A stretch of DNA of 64,000 nt, from assembly GCA_025200525.1 (NCBI GenBank), contig CM045758.1:164512261-164576260 (forward strand), written 5' to 3'. This DNA comes from Camellia lanceoleosa (Eukaryota > Streptophyta > Magnoliopsida > Ericales > Theaceae). How positions within the stretch are numbered: position 1 is the stretch's first letter; each line of letters opens with the position of its first letter. Under the pieces are notes generated by a model, which was not told the origin of the DNA, did not search any database, and was given only the letters and a program-made list of their open reading frames with translations. This document shows, one piece after another, positions 48,661 through 59,353 of this stretch. The translations under genes and the position numbers were made by a program.

Positions 48661-48669
48661 ACCCGCAAT

Positions 48670-49300
48670 GTCATGTGCACTCGTTGGGTCTAGGAGACCT
48701 TAAATCCTCTAAAGGTGCAATTCTTTTGGTGTTTGTCATGCCCGAACGAATTCAAGCAGTCTGGTATAGCCACCTGGCTGTGTTTGTAGTGAGTTCTTAG
48801 GAGATCAATTGAGACGATAGAAACTAGGGTTCGAATGGCGATGCCTAAAACGCAAAAGTTTAGAATTTCCAAGACTAAAGTCTGGTTTAAATACCTAGGG
48901 GTGTATCCTGGACTTGAAATTTGTATGGCAACCCCATAGGTTGAGGTAGCTATATGCACCTCAATTCTACATACTGAACCAATCTAGCCGGTCACCCTGT
49001 TGAAGAATAGGGAAAGTTACAAACATGGCCAGGGAGAAAAGTAGTACCTGTGGTTTGGAAGCGCATGATGAAGGAGGATGTCTTAAAGCCAAGAAGAAAA
49101 GGAAGACCCCTCAGCAGCATAAGGTGAGATCTCACCAATTGCCCCTGTAAGGTACTTTCACTTCCCAATTGCTACATTGCATCATATTTATTATCTATTA
49201 CTTCTATCGCATTTATTACATGCATCTACTACACTATCCATTACATTCATTACATTATATCATTTGATGGCCTGTATCTTTTCCATATTAAGCTTAGTTT
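48670..49300. other. H internal non-coding DNA
   Basis: No gene supported in this stretch. Confidence 0.4.
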
Positions 49301-49304
49301 GGCT

Positions 49305-49720
49305 TATGCTCATACCTTTCCCTCATTGAAACATGGTTCTGTCATGTGTAAGTACCCATGCTGCGTTGAGGCCAGTATTGAGGGTGTCGGCACCTTTTCT
49401 TTGTTAGATGTGATCTGTTTTGTGTCCATGCTTTTTCTAGGTAAGATGTGGTTCGGCCTATGCCCCTTCTTCACTGCATCCATTGCATTCATTGCATCGT
49501 ACTTTGTCTTGTTGCATTCAGTATTTAGGATCATTATCTTTCCCTAACAGATCATTCCTCACTTATACCATATCACCCAATTACTTGTACTCTTTCTCTT
49601 TTCACGAAAAACATAGTTTTGCATGTGCTCGCACCCCTTTCACGTTAAAACATGGTTCTGTTATATGTAAGCATCCATGCTGCATTGAGGCCAGTATTGA
49701 GGATGTAGGCACTTAGCCTG
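49305..49720. repeat. About 105-bp direct repeat, two copies 310 bp apart
   Basis: 49305-49410 and 49615-49720 share ACATGGTTCTGTCATGTGTA and TGAGGCCAGTATTGAGG phrases. A second copy of the GAACTAC...GTAGGCAAC motif follows at 49874-49918. Confidence 0.65.
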
Positions 49721-50037
49721 TGTTAGGTATCATTTGGCTCGTGCCCATTTCTTTTCTATAGAAAATGTAGTTTAATTTGCATCTCCATTCCTCTATTGTA
49801 TTTGTGTGGTAAGCGTTTGTGGTTTGATTATATTATTGCACTGCATTGCGTATCATTCGCATCAGGCCCCTGAACTACGCTGGTTTGATTCCTTGTAAAG
49901 GGATACGTAGGCAACTCTCAGGTTCAACTAACAGTATCTGCATTTTGTTTGTTTGCCCAAGTCTTACGGCCTTTTCAAAATGGGTCGTCTTCTGGCTTTG
50001 ACATTCACTCACATCATTTCATGACTTCGAACTCTGT

Positions 50038-50051
50038 CAAAGAGGGGCAAC
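50038..50051 (+). promoter_or_regulatory. Polypurine tract of H
   Basis: CAAAGAGGGGCAAC lies directly before the 3' LTR start at 50052. Such purine-rich tracts prime plus-strand synthesis in LTR retrotransposons. Confidence 0.65.
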
Positions 50052-53000
50052 TGTAGACACTCCATTTTTGATTGCCTTTAAGACTTGGGTGCTTTATTCC
50101 AAACACCCGATGATGAAAGTTACACTGTGCAATCTTTTGAATTCTCAGTGAAGAAATTTGGATTCAAGCTCTAATCCCAAATCTTATACCCTATTTTGAC
50201 CAAAACTATTTTAAACCTTAAAACCCTCTTTTTCAAAATATTTTTCCAAATGTTTCTACGATGTTTTGATGCTCGCATTTCGTTTAAAATATTACACTTT
50301 TCAGTAAACCGAGTAAGGACAAATTGGAGATACATGGAAGGGAGGTGAACTCTTTGCAAAATATTTAAAAACATCTTATTTATAGGTTTGGAGTTGAAGG
50401 AAATAGGAGGGGATGGAAGAAAACTAGTTTAGGAAAAGGTTGGGCATCAATTCGTTAAGATAGAAATGAGAAACCTTCACTAAATTAGGCATATCTCTTT
50501 GTACACTTAGAATTTAGATGTGAGGCTACTACCATTGGAAATTAGACTTATGGGGCTTCAATTTAGATTTAAGAATCACCTAAAATCGAGTTTTGACGAG
50601 GGAGATATGCCCGTTTGTAGTTAGACCTGAAATGTAAATTTTTGGAGCCGGCTGGGGTCCATTTAGATCTGGCTGTGGCTCATTTAGAGCCAGCTGACTT
50701 TCAATGAAAAATAGTGAATTTGTGCCTTTTCGAGCTGGCCTTTCATTTTTGGGTCTGATCGTGTGTTTTGGAGGCCGGCCGACTCTCAATAGCGCCAAAC
50801 AAACAGATGGCTTTGTTTGAAGATATTTTCGACTAAATTGGCTCAAATTCTATAACTAGGACCTCCCACTTCAGATTTTAAGGTTAGAAAAACCTTCCAA
50901 GAGGCTTTGACATTGATAGAACATCCACCTTCCTTCCAAAAGCTTCCTCGACTTCATATCACCTTTTAGCTATACATACACAATACATACACCATTAGAG
51001 CTTGTTCTTGGAGCTTTTTGTTGAAATTTCAAACTAAATTTCAAAAACTTGAGGGTGTTGGAATCAAGTTTGTTAACTAAGAGTTTACCTCTCTTTCAAA
51101 ATGTATAATTTTGCAACTTCTGCTTTAATCTTCTTTTACTCTTTTCCTCTATTTTTCTTTTCTTTATATACTGATTTTCAAAGTTTAAAAAGGCTGAAAA
51201 ATGTGATTTTAAAGTTCCAAAAGTGGAGGGGTTAGCCACCCCTCCTCAGTCTTGCTTACTAGTTTTGTATATCTTTGTTTTCCCTATCTTTTGTGCTCTT
51301 TTAACATGATTTTAGTCACTGTTTTTGGGCTGTTTTTGGAGGCTAAAATATGTGATTTGAAGTTGTAAAAAGTGGAGGGGTTAGCCACCATTCCTTAGGC
51401 TTGCTTACTAGCTTTGTTCTCTTTAATCTTTGCTTACTTTTTCTAACTTTTCAAACTATTTTCAATTTGTTTTTGGGGTAGTTTTGTCACTGTTTTTTTT
51501 TTTTTTTTTTTGGTTTTAGGGGCTGTTTGACTCATTTAATTAATTTATGCTTTGAATATCATGTTTGTAGTGCAAGCTTGCATGTCTAGCTTGTCCTCTC
51601 CTATGTGTTCATTTTCTTCCCCTTTTTGAAGTAGTTTTGTGACTGTTTTTACACTTTAGGGGGCAGTTTAGGGGCTGTTTTAATTTATTTAAATAGCTTA
51701 TGCTTTGAATAGCTAGCTTGTTGTGTTGTAAGTCCTTATGGCTTCGGTTGTTTAGGCCTTAGACACCGAGTCATTTGAGTTGATGGCTTTTCTTTACTTA
51801 GTTTTCATATCAAGAGTCTCATCCTAATAATCAAGTTTGCATGATCATTTCTGCGCCCTCTCTCATTTCTTCTTTTCTTTCGTTTGAGAGTCATTTCAAG
51901 TAATCGATTGTTATTCAAGGTATGAGAAAGAGACATATGCTTAATGGCTTAATTACTTTGGAGGTTTATCGTCAAGGCATAATCTTTCTTTCATGCTATG
52001 GTTTACTTCTCGTTTGACGTTTCTCTTTATTTAGTGGACCTAAACATCACTTTGGACAAATTGATTAAAGAATGGAAATGATTAATAAAATTGGTTTAAA
52101 ATGAATGAAACCGATATAAAGAAAATGTTTAGATGGTTGGATTTGGCCAGACGTTATGCAAGTCCATCGCTCCGAGAATTGTCACTTATCAATCCATGAT
52201 ACGTTGATGAGATTTAGAGCTTGTCTACTTCCCTCTTTGAGCTTTCATGGTAGGAGAGAGGAGTGGTGGTTTTCCATTGTGTTTATTCAATTTTGTCCAA
52301 ACGTGCTCGGGATCATCAAGCCATCAACTTGTGCTTATTAGTGGTTTCGGACTCGAATTTGTTCTTCTCTTGAGTTTAACATGATAGAGAAGAGCGGAAG
52401 GGACAAACTGGGCCTAGAAAGGCTCTATCTGCATTGTCCTCACCTCAGAGCACAAAAACATTTTGCCATGAAATAGGGCACGGCTTGCCTTATTTGGACT
52501 CGGTCGGGCCTCATTGGGGGCCGGCCGATCTCCAATGTTTGGTAAACAGTGAATTTTGGCAAAAACAGAGAGAAAAAGCTGAGGGTAAAACAGAGCGGTC
52601 TGGGTAGACAAAGCAGTTTCTGGATGCAGTGCATGCGATCGTTGTGCATCCTGGCTATTTTTTGAGTTACTCATTGTAATTATGCAATCTTATTATTGTA
52701 ATTATTATTGATATAAATATTCATGATGCAATTATTATTATTTTCATAATGCCCTTGTTGTAATAACTTAGATAGCTAGTTGATAACTTATATATCAAGT
52801 TAGTAGTTAGTTTAGTTAATATAATTCATTTATTTGAATTTGTAATAGTTAGCTTATTCAAACACTTGGACACCCATCCGAACCCTCCTACGCGAGGGCA
52901 AAATATGTAATAATTATGTATGTCTTCCAACCCCCATTTCTTTCTCCCTTTTATTTACCCGCTTATAATGGTAGAATCATATTTACTTAGCATTTTCCAT

Positions 53001-53612
53001 GACGTACATCCATTCATCTCACATGGATAAGGTTCGACTCATCATACTAATCAATGTCAATTTCAACTTCGTGGTTTGAATATGTGATTTATCCTATGTC
53101 TTGAATTGAATCAAATTCCATGCTGGTAGCCGAACTTATCATCCGCATAATGTGCGCGTTGCGTTAATCATATTGCATCGTTTAAGAGCATGCACTTCTT
53201 CCAACTATTTTGCTTTGTTTTGCTTGCCTTGGAGTACTAGGTGAGCATTTATTGCTTTAGCATCTTGCATTGCATGTGATTGTTGCCATGTCGAGCATAC
53301 TTTCTATGAGGCTAAATGCTTAAGTGATATACTTGTTTGAATGCTGGTGGATAAAGGCTAATTGCTAAAATTGGGGTAGATTGATTAATATATGAACTCA
53401 CTTTTTCAAGTGACGAGTATCAAAAATAATTTTCAAACAAACATGAAATCAAAGCGTTCCATCTTTTGCAAATTAGTCTATACTTGTGTGTATCATGTAG
53501 TAATGTTAGCTAATAAATCAAAACAAGAGCATATAATGTAAATAACAATCACATCATGATTAGTAGAGGCTGATCTTTGATTGAGTGAGAGGGTTGCTCA
53601 ATTCATGACCTC
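50052..53612 (+). repeat. H 3' LTR, first segment
   Basis: Begins TGTAGACACTCC and is colinear with the 5' LTR, but without solo LTR 1 and element N. It therefore provides the empty sites that prove both insertions (near 52774 and 53535). The TATA position reads TATAACTA (from 50851). Confidence 0.8.
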
Positions 53613-54149
53613 TGTTATGACTCAAACCCGCCCTTGTAGGTTAAGGACATAACCAGAGAGTAATCATAAGATTACTTACGGCCTTAATCCTGATTAAACA
53701 TGTTTCAATAGAAATAAAAAGGCCAAAACGGAAGCATACCTAAAAATTTTGTCCATTGAGCTGTGCTTACATGGCATACCAAAACAATGTCATAATAACT
53801 TACACCATAACCAAAATAAACATCTTGTTCATCCATCCAGGATCATACAAATACATAGCCAGCCGAACAAAAGGTCTATATACATAGGTAGCCCAATACC
53901 AAAGTAGCAAAAATGGGCAGACAAAAGGACAAAAACAAAGTCTCATACGTGAGATGTTCGGGCTGACTTCACAAAAACTTGGATTCTCTTACATCCTCCA
54001 CTGCAGTTCATTGAGGTTGGGTTTGGACATCTCTTTGGTCACCTACATACATATAGATAAGAGTGAGCGAAAGCCTAGTGAATAATACCAAGGTAAAGAG
54101 GTTATATGAATAAAATTCTCTAATAAGTAATATTCTTGTTAAACACATC

Positions 54150-54560
54150 AAATGGCCTTAGCCCATTCATACTCTTATCAAATATGTCAAATGGCCTCAG
54201 GTCCAAACATATCAAATAGCCTCTGGCCCATCATATTAAACGGCCTCAGGTCCAATTCATTCATATCAAACGGCATCGGGCCTAATTCATTCACGTCAAA
54301 TGGCCTTGGGCCCAATTCATTCATGTCAAACTGCTTCGGGCCCAATTCGTTCATGTCAACGGCCTCTGGCCCAATTCACTCATGTCAAACGGCCTCTGCC
54401 CCCAATCATGTCAAACGGCCTCAGGCCCATTAATGCACCTTTCACATTTCACATTTGCAATCATAATCATATTCATAGTCAAACAGGCTTAGGCCCAATT
54501 CAAACACATCAAACGTATCAAATGGCCTCAGGCCCAATTCAAACATATCAAACGGCCTTG
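54150..54560 (-). repeat. Minisatellite of solo LTR 4
   Basis: About 14 units of 24-32 bp built from TCAAACGGCCTCAGGCCCAA and a spacer such as TTCATTCATG. Each unit has the near-palindrome GGCCTCAGGCC. Confidence 0.85.
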
Positions 54561-54939
54561 GGCCCAAATCATGTTCTTCACAGAGCCATATACAAAAATT
54601 AGGCATATAGAATTCTCATTTATAATTCAAGTCAACAGATCCATGAAGCTTATACAGAAGTAGCATTCGAAAAGTAACATACTTGAAAATATCTTTACTA
54701 AGATATTACTCACAGTGTTCTGATGGATTTACCCTTGCACTTGACCCTACACATTTCATAACATATTGGGTCACAAGCGATTCAATATGTTCCTAATTTG
54801 TTTATTTCTCTTAGGCTTCTTTCTTATCTCTTTAGTTCATTTACAATGCTCAATGTATGCCTAAGAGTGCTTAGAAATGAAAGAGAATGGAAAACGAAAC
54901 ACAAAACAACTTTTCAAAATCTCTGAAACAGGGCTCTCC

Positions 54940-55160
54940 GCTCGAGCGCAGCTTTGGTCACTCGAGCAGCCTGTAAAACTCTATAAAAGTACTGGTTGCA
55001 TGCATTTTAAGCTCGAGCGAGACTTTTGACGCTCACGCGAGAAACCTTGCAAAACAGGGTTCGCTTGAGCACACAGTTTGTCGCTTGAGCTACAGAACAA
55101 ATCTCTGCAAAACTTCTGGGAGCTTGATTTTTATGTTCGAGCGACACTTTTCTCGCTCGA
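54940..55160 (-). promoter_or_regulatory. Paired GCTCGAGCG motifs, solo LTR 4
   Basis: Pairs start at 54940/54960, 55011/55031, 55063/55083 and 55135/55155. All four are 20 bp apart even where single bases have changed (GCTTGAGC, GTTCGAGC, GCTCACGC). Confidence 0.6.
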
Positions 55161-56193
55161 GCGAATAGGTCAAATTTTGGGTTTTCCAGCAAGCTGTTTG
55201 AGCTTCAAAACACAACCCTAAAGTTTCAAAGTTTGCAAATTGATGCCAAAAACATAGAAAAACATTGAGTAACGTAAAAGCTTATGTAATTCAAAGCCAA
55301 TTATCAAAAATCATGGTCCATTTCCAAAGTCATTCCAAATTCTCCTTTGCCAATTTCAAAACTTATGCATTCAAGCTTCATATTTTCATGACTCATGCAT
55401 GCATGTAACTCATTGGCTCTAATTCCATTTCAAATAGTACAAATAATGCTCAAAATCATGAAACTCAACAAAATTATGCATGCATGTGTGATTTGGCACT
55501 CAATTCTTCATGATCATGCACATTCATGGTAATTTTTTACATGTATGGAGATATTAGCTTCAATTTCATCAAACACTACTCAAATTTTGTTCTTGATCAC
55601 CAACTTTCTTGGAATTCACATAATTACAAGTTTAAACTCATGAATTAAGAGTTGGTTACTCACCTAAAGGCTCAAATTCTTCCAAATATAGCTAAGCCTT
55701 GAGCTAATCCCCCTAGTTCTTAAATTCCTTTGCAAAATCTTCAAAGATGAGCCTTCTCTCTCTCTAAATTCAGCTCACTCTCTCTTCAGAGTGTATATCT
55801 CAGATTTTTTAGCTCAAACAACTATGTGCTTGAGTGTAATTGGCCTATATATACTAGGTGATTAGCTTAGTTAATCAATTTCAATTAAAGCTAATCAGCT
55901 TCACTTAATTTAATCTAATTATTTCGATACGAATCAATTTTTAATCAAATTTTACCATAGGCTGTAAAAATCACACTGATCACAATAACATAATCAATTT
56001 CAATTTATGTAGCCTCTACGGTCTTCAATCTTCAAATTATAGTAGTAAGTTGGATAGATTTTCCTACGGTGAACAGATATAGTTTCAAAAACATAATTAG
56101 TTACATAATTATCGCCAAAATCATATTAAGCATATAATCAAAATCATAATCAAGGTTAATTAACATAACATAGAACAAGGCTATCACAACCTT

Positions 56194-56494
56194 CCCCCTC
56201 TCATACCTAAGTTCTCGAGCCAAAACACTTTGGTGATGACGGATAAGTGGCCTTTGGCACGAGTCACAAGTTTCCTAAATTTTCTAAAAATATTTAGGTA
56301 GCGACTCTGTAATCTGGCAAAGTAGTCCATTTTTGGCATTTGATTCAAACATCGATTTTCCAAAAGATTTATCGGATTTGGACTCATTTGTGTTTCTGTA
56401 TTTCACATTGTACCTGTGAAATCATATTCAAAACCACGGGGGTCCAAACTATAGGGCTAATCGTATCCAAAAGGAGCACGAAAAGCAAGCTACA
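56194..56494 (+). repeat. H 3' LTR, last segment
   Basis: Closes with GAAAAGCAAGCTACA, as in the 5' LTR. Confidence 0.72.
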
Positions 56495-57106
56495 ATTTTT
56501 GGTGACTTTGCTAAGGATTTTAGAGAACTTGACTCGAACTTCATGACGTGAATTTTTTATCTACACTTATACGTTCTTTGCGCATTTGCATTGTTACTTT
56601 AAGTCACTGTGTTTTCCATCTGCTATTCTTGGACGGTTTGTCGGAGACTTGTCCAAAAGCTTGCCAAAATGCTGACTGTTCATGGGCTCTGCCATGTTGG
56701 AAACACAACCCTTGGATCTGGATTTACGTTGTACCACTTGATCCTCCTTTCACTTCTCGGTGTTAGGTGTGAGAGGTATATTAGGTTATCTTGTTGAGGT
56801 ACCTTTTTGGACCTATTGGCCTAGTGCATATAGTACACTCTAGTGATTGTTCTAAAAATAGGACAGGAGGCTCATCCCTATTTAGGATGTTGTGATATCG
56901 TTTGTTTGAATAGTAAAGTTGTAGATCACTCCAAAGCTAATACAAGGAAACCCTAACCTCTCATAGGGGTGTTTTGAATGCTTTTGTGCAAAATGTGAGA
57001 TCTTTGACAATGTGTGATACAATCCTAGGAGAGTCTTAATCTTGAGGTGATTCTTTTCAAAATTGAGGATCATATCAAAATCAAAATTTTGGTCAAAATC
57101 AAGGGG
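56495..57106 (+). repeat. Second copy of the H internal start
   Basis: Colinear with 42062-42675, including the primer site. Similarity stops after CAAAATCAAGGGG, where Harbinger-2 transposase sequence begins. ORFs here mirror those at 42451-42837 and are not genes. Confidence 0.7.
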
Positions 57107-57458
57107 CACTAGTGGCATCATGGGTTTGGATGAAGTACTGATTGACTTTTTAAATCTCATGTAAGATCCTAACAAATAATGACCGCCTCATTTAAGAACG
57201 TCTTTGGAAGTATTCTTTTGGGTAGATAGAATTATCTGCAAAGTAATCTCTATAAATTTGTTTGTCGCCTTTGACCCTTTCACGATGAATGTATCGACGA
57301 CCACTTGTGGAACCAACATATGTGCTTGGTTGGTTTAGGGTTAATGCTTGTATTATTTGTTGTTACGCTGTTAACAGTTGCATCATCATTATATCATCAT
57401 TAGATGATGAAGATTCATCAAAATTTCCATTGAAGAAGGCTTTACTGAAATTGTTCAT
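57107..57458 (-). pseudogene. Harbinger-2 transposase, N-terminal fragment
   Basis: Read on the minus strand from an ATG at 57458: MNNFSKAFFNGNFDESSSSN, a stop after MMMQLLTA, then STSGRRYIHRERVKGDKQIY, RDYFADNSIYPKEYFQRR, a stop, MRRSLFVRILHEI and NQYFIQTHDATSA. This is the typical N-terminus of plant PIF/Harbinger transposases (R-D-Y-F, Y-P-.-.-.-F-.-R-R-.-R-M). The catalytic part is absent, cut off by the right break of element H. It faces the SANT gene fragment at the far left of Harbinger-2. Confidence 0.75.
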
Positions 57459-57594
57459 TGTGGATGTGTGAATATGAAAATTATAGAAAATCTTGTGTGT
57501 GGGTACAAAGAGTTTAGAAGATATGAAAATTGTGAATAGATGAATATAAAAATTATAAAAAAATCTTGTGTTATAATTTATGAAGAAAACTTTA

Positions 57595-57775
57595 GGTGAG
57601 TGAATAATGGGTAGTTGATGGTGGGTGGTTGTTAGTACGTGAATGGTGGATGAACAATAGATGATTGTTGGGTAGATGGCTATTGGTGAATGAATGTTGG
57701 GTGAATGATGGATGATTGTTGGTGAATGAATGCTGGGTGAATAATGGATGGTTGTTGGTAGGTTGTCGGTGATTG
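57595..57775. repeat. Tandem repeat of about 40 bp upstream of the transposase
   Basis: Diverged units of TGAATGATGGATGATTGTTG and GGTGAATGAATGTTGGG type. It could lie in the transposase promoter. Confidence 0.65.
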
Positions 57776-58198
57776 TTTATTTTTTAATGTAGTTAATAAT
57801 TTTTTTTTAGTGATATGTTTTTTGGTGGAGTGAATTATATTTAAAAAAAATTTAGAAATTTTTTAATTTTTTATATTTGTCTAGTCAGGTATAATGTAAA
57901 TATATAAATTTCTCACAAACAGTTGAAAAAATATCACAAAAGACAAAAAATTAAAAAAAAAAATTCACTAAAACACCTATATTCAAACAACACCTATAAA
58001 CTTGAAGGAAAAGTTAATTGAGATTTGTCAAAATAACATGTGACCATTGGAACACTATTACTATAATTTGGCAAAATAGCACCATTCATTGCCAAATTAT
58101 GGCAATGGCAATGCTATTTTAACAAATATCATTGGAGATGCTCTAATTATAGCAATGGTAATGCTATTATAGTATTTATCATTAGAAATGCTCTTAAA

Positions 58199-58783
58199 TA
58201 TATTTAAATTAGGTATATTTAAAAAATTAAGAAAACGTTGAATAAACACATGAAAATGTGTTTAAAAGTCATTTTTTTTAAAAATCGAACCAAATAGAAT
58301 CTAAGGTTTTATTAAATTTCTTAATATATTTTAATTAATTATTTTTACTCTTTAAATTAATCTACTAATAGACTTAAAAATAATAAAATTTGTGTTTTTT
58401 ATATAATTCACTAAATAGTAAAAAATAAAAAAATAATATATTTGTATTTATTGATTGTTTTTAAAGAAAATTAACATAATATTAAAAAATTTACTAAAAA
58501 TATAAGAATGTGAATTGAAAATTCAAAAATTATTTTTAAAAGCTAAAAATCAAATTATTTTTCATAGTTTCAATATTTTCTTTAGGGAGATTTTTTAATA
58601 AATCCCCCTTTTAAGAGTTTTATTCCATTCAACCCATATTCTTTTTTGACAATTCCATTAGGTCTTATTTCAGGTAAGAAGACCAAAACACCTTAAATCT
58701 CTCCTGTCCCCATTAATGGTAATATTTAATGTTGATTGTCATTATATCTTTACTCTAAAAAAATACATTAACTACACATTACT
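58199..58783. other. AT-rich flanking DNA
   Basis: Outside Harbinger-1. No gene supported; there is weak inverted similarity to 59360-59510 that may extend the foldback element. Confidence 0.45.
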
Positions 58784-59353
58784 ATTTAATGCTGATATAT
58801 ATTACACATAAAAAATTAAATATGGTTATTTATTGATTTTCATTATGTTTTGGTAGTTCTCATACATCATTGATTATTATTATGTTTTGGCAGTTCTCAT
58901 AAATCCAAATGTTGACCGTACGTGATGACGTGAATGTTCGCATTAGATGACATGAATGTGAATGTTTACGTCAGATGACGTTGTGATAAAGATGATGTTA
59001 AGATTCAAATCAGCATTATATCAAATTACACAACCATAATCCTCAACTTTCATTTGAATATAAACATGACGTAAATGCTCACACTAAAATATATGATTCA
59101 TATGTTTTAATGTGAACATTCATGTCGTCTGATATTAATATTATGAACATTAACATCTATATTCGCATTCATATATTTTAGTGTGAACATTTACCTCATT
59201 TGATATAAGCATTTATATTCATGTCATTTGATGTGGACATTCACGTCATCACGTACAGTCAACATTTGGATGCATGGTAACTACCAAAAGATAATGACAA
59301 TCAATAAAGAATCATATTTAATTTTTTGTGTGTAATGTATATCAACATTAAAT
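58784..59353. mobile_element. Foldback (long inverted repeat) element
   Basis: The two halves are near-complementary. The left arm starts ATTTAATGCTGATATAT, and the right arm ends ATATCAACATTAAAT. Inside, CCAAATGTTGACCGTACGTG (left) pairs with CACGTACAGTCAACATTTGG (right). Arms of at least 190 bp, and probably about 270 bp, leave little or no loop. The centre repeats GATGACGTGAATGTTC-like phrases. No coding sequence and no clear target duplication. Confidence 0.65.

Larger units (their letters stand above)
53613..56188 (-). mobile_element. Solo LTR 4
   Basis: 2,576 bp in reverse orientation. It starts TGTTATGACTC and ends GCTATCACA, with ACCTC (53608-53612) and ACCTT (56189-56193) as a duplication with one mismatch. 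It contains a large minisatellite (54150-54560) and four motif pairs (54940-55160). No coding sequence. Confidence 0.75.
23013..57106 (+). mobile_element. H: large LTR retroelement, gag only, truncated on the right
   Basis: Layout: 5' LTR (23013-42061, interrupted), internal region (42062-50051), 3' LTR (50052-56494, interrupted), then a second copy of the first 612 bp of internal region (56495-57106). Without insertions both LTRs are about 3.87 kb. The LTR starts TGTAGACACYCC and ends GCAAGCTACA. A degenerate gag is present, but I find no protease, reverse transcriptase or integrase. Long LTRs and a primer site of the type used by Ogre-like elements suggest a non-autonomous Tat/Ogre relative. 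The extra internal piece implies a tandem LTR-internal-LTR-internal array, cut at 57106 by a deletion. That also explains why no target duplication is found. Confidence 0.75.
21259..58145. mobile_element. Harbinger-2, PIF/Harbinger transposon inserted in Harbinger-1
   Basis: TIRs GAGTATCTCTAATG (from 21259) and CATTGGAGATGCTC (58132-58145) are bordered by TAA at 21256-21258 and 58146-58148. The sequence left of the insertion (ending ATTCATTACC) joined to that on the right (TTATAGCAATGG onward) rebuilds the subterminal end of a Harbinger of the same type, like Harbinger-2's own 58086-58145. The insertion was therefore into Harbinger-1. It carries a SANT gene fragment on the plus strand at the left and a transposase fragment on the minus strand at the right; the rest is lost or replaced by element H. 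Confidence 0.82.
2488..58195 (+). mobile_element. Harbinger-1, PIF/Harbinger DNA transposon split by nested insertions
   Basis: The left terminal inverted repeat GAGTATCTCCAATG starts at 2488, directly after TTA (2485-2487). The right one, CATTAGAAATGCTC, ends at 58195, directly before TTA (58196-58198). A 3-bp TTA/TAA duplication is the hallmark of the PIF/Harbinger superfamily. The element carries the expected pair of genes, SANT/Myb and DDE transposase, both decayed. Its net length without Tat and Harbinger-2 is about 8.9 kb, which is long for the family. The extra length includes a minus-strand gene (17987-19192), tandem repeats and a short TIR element. The right end was split by Harbinger-2, leaving only about 47 bp (58149-58195) beyond it. 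Confidence 0.8.

Noticed and set aside
23013..57106. Element H as a complete insertion with TSD
   Set aside because: The flanks GGCGC and CACTA do not match and come from non-adjacent parts of Harbinger-2, so the right end is a deletion break.
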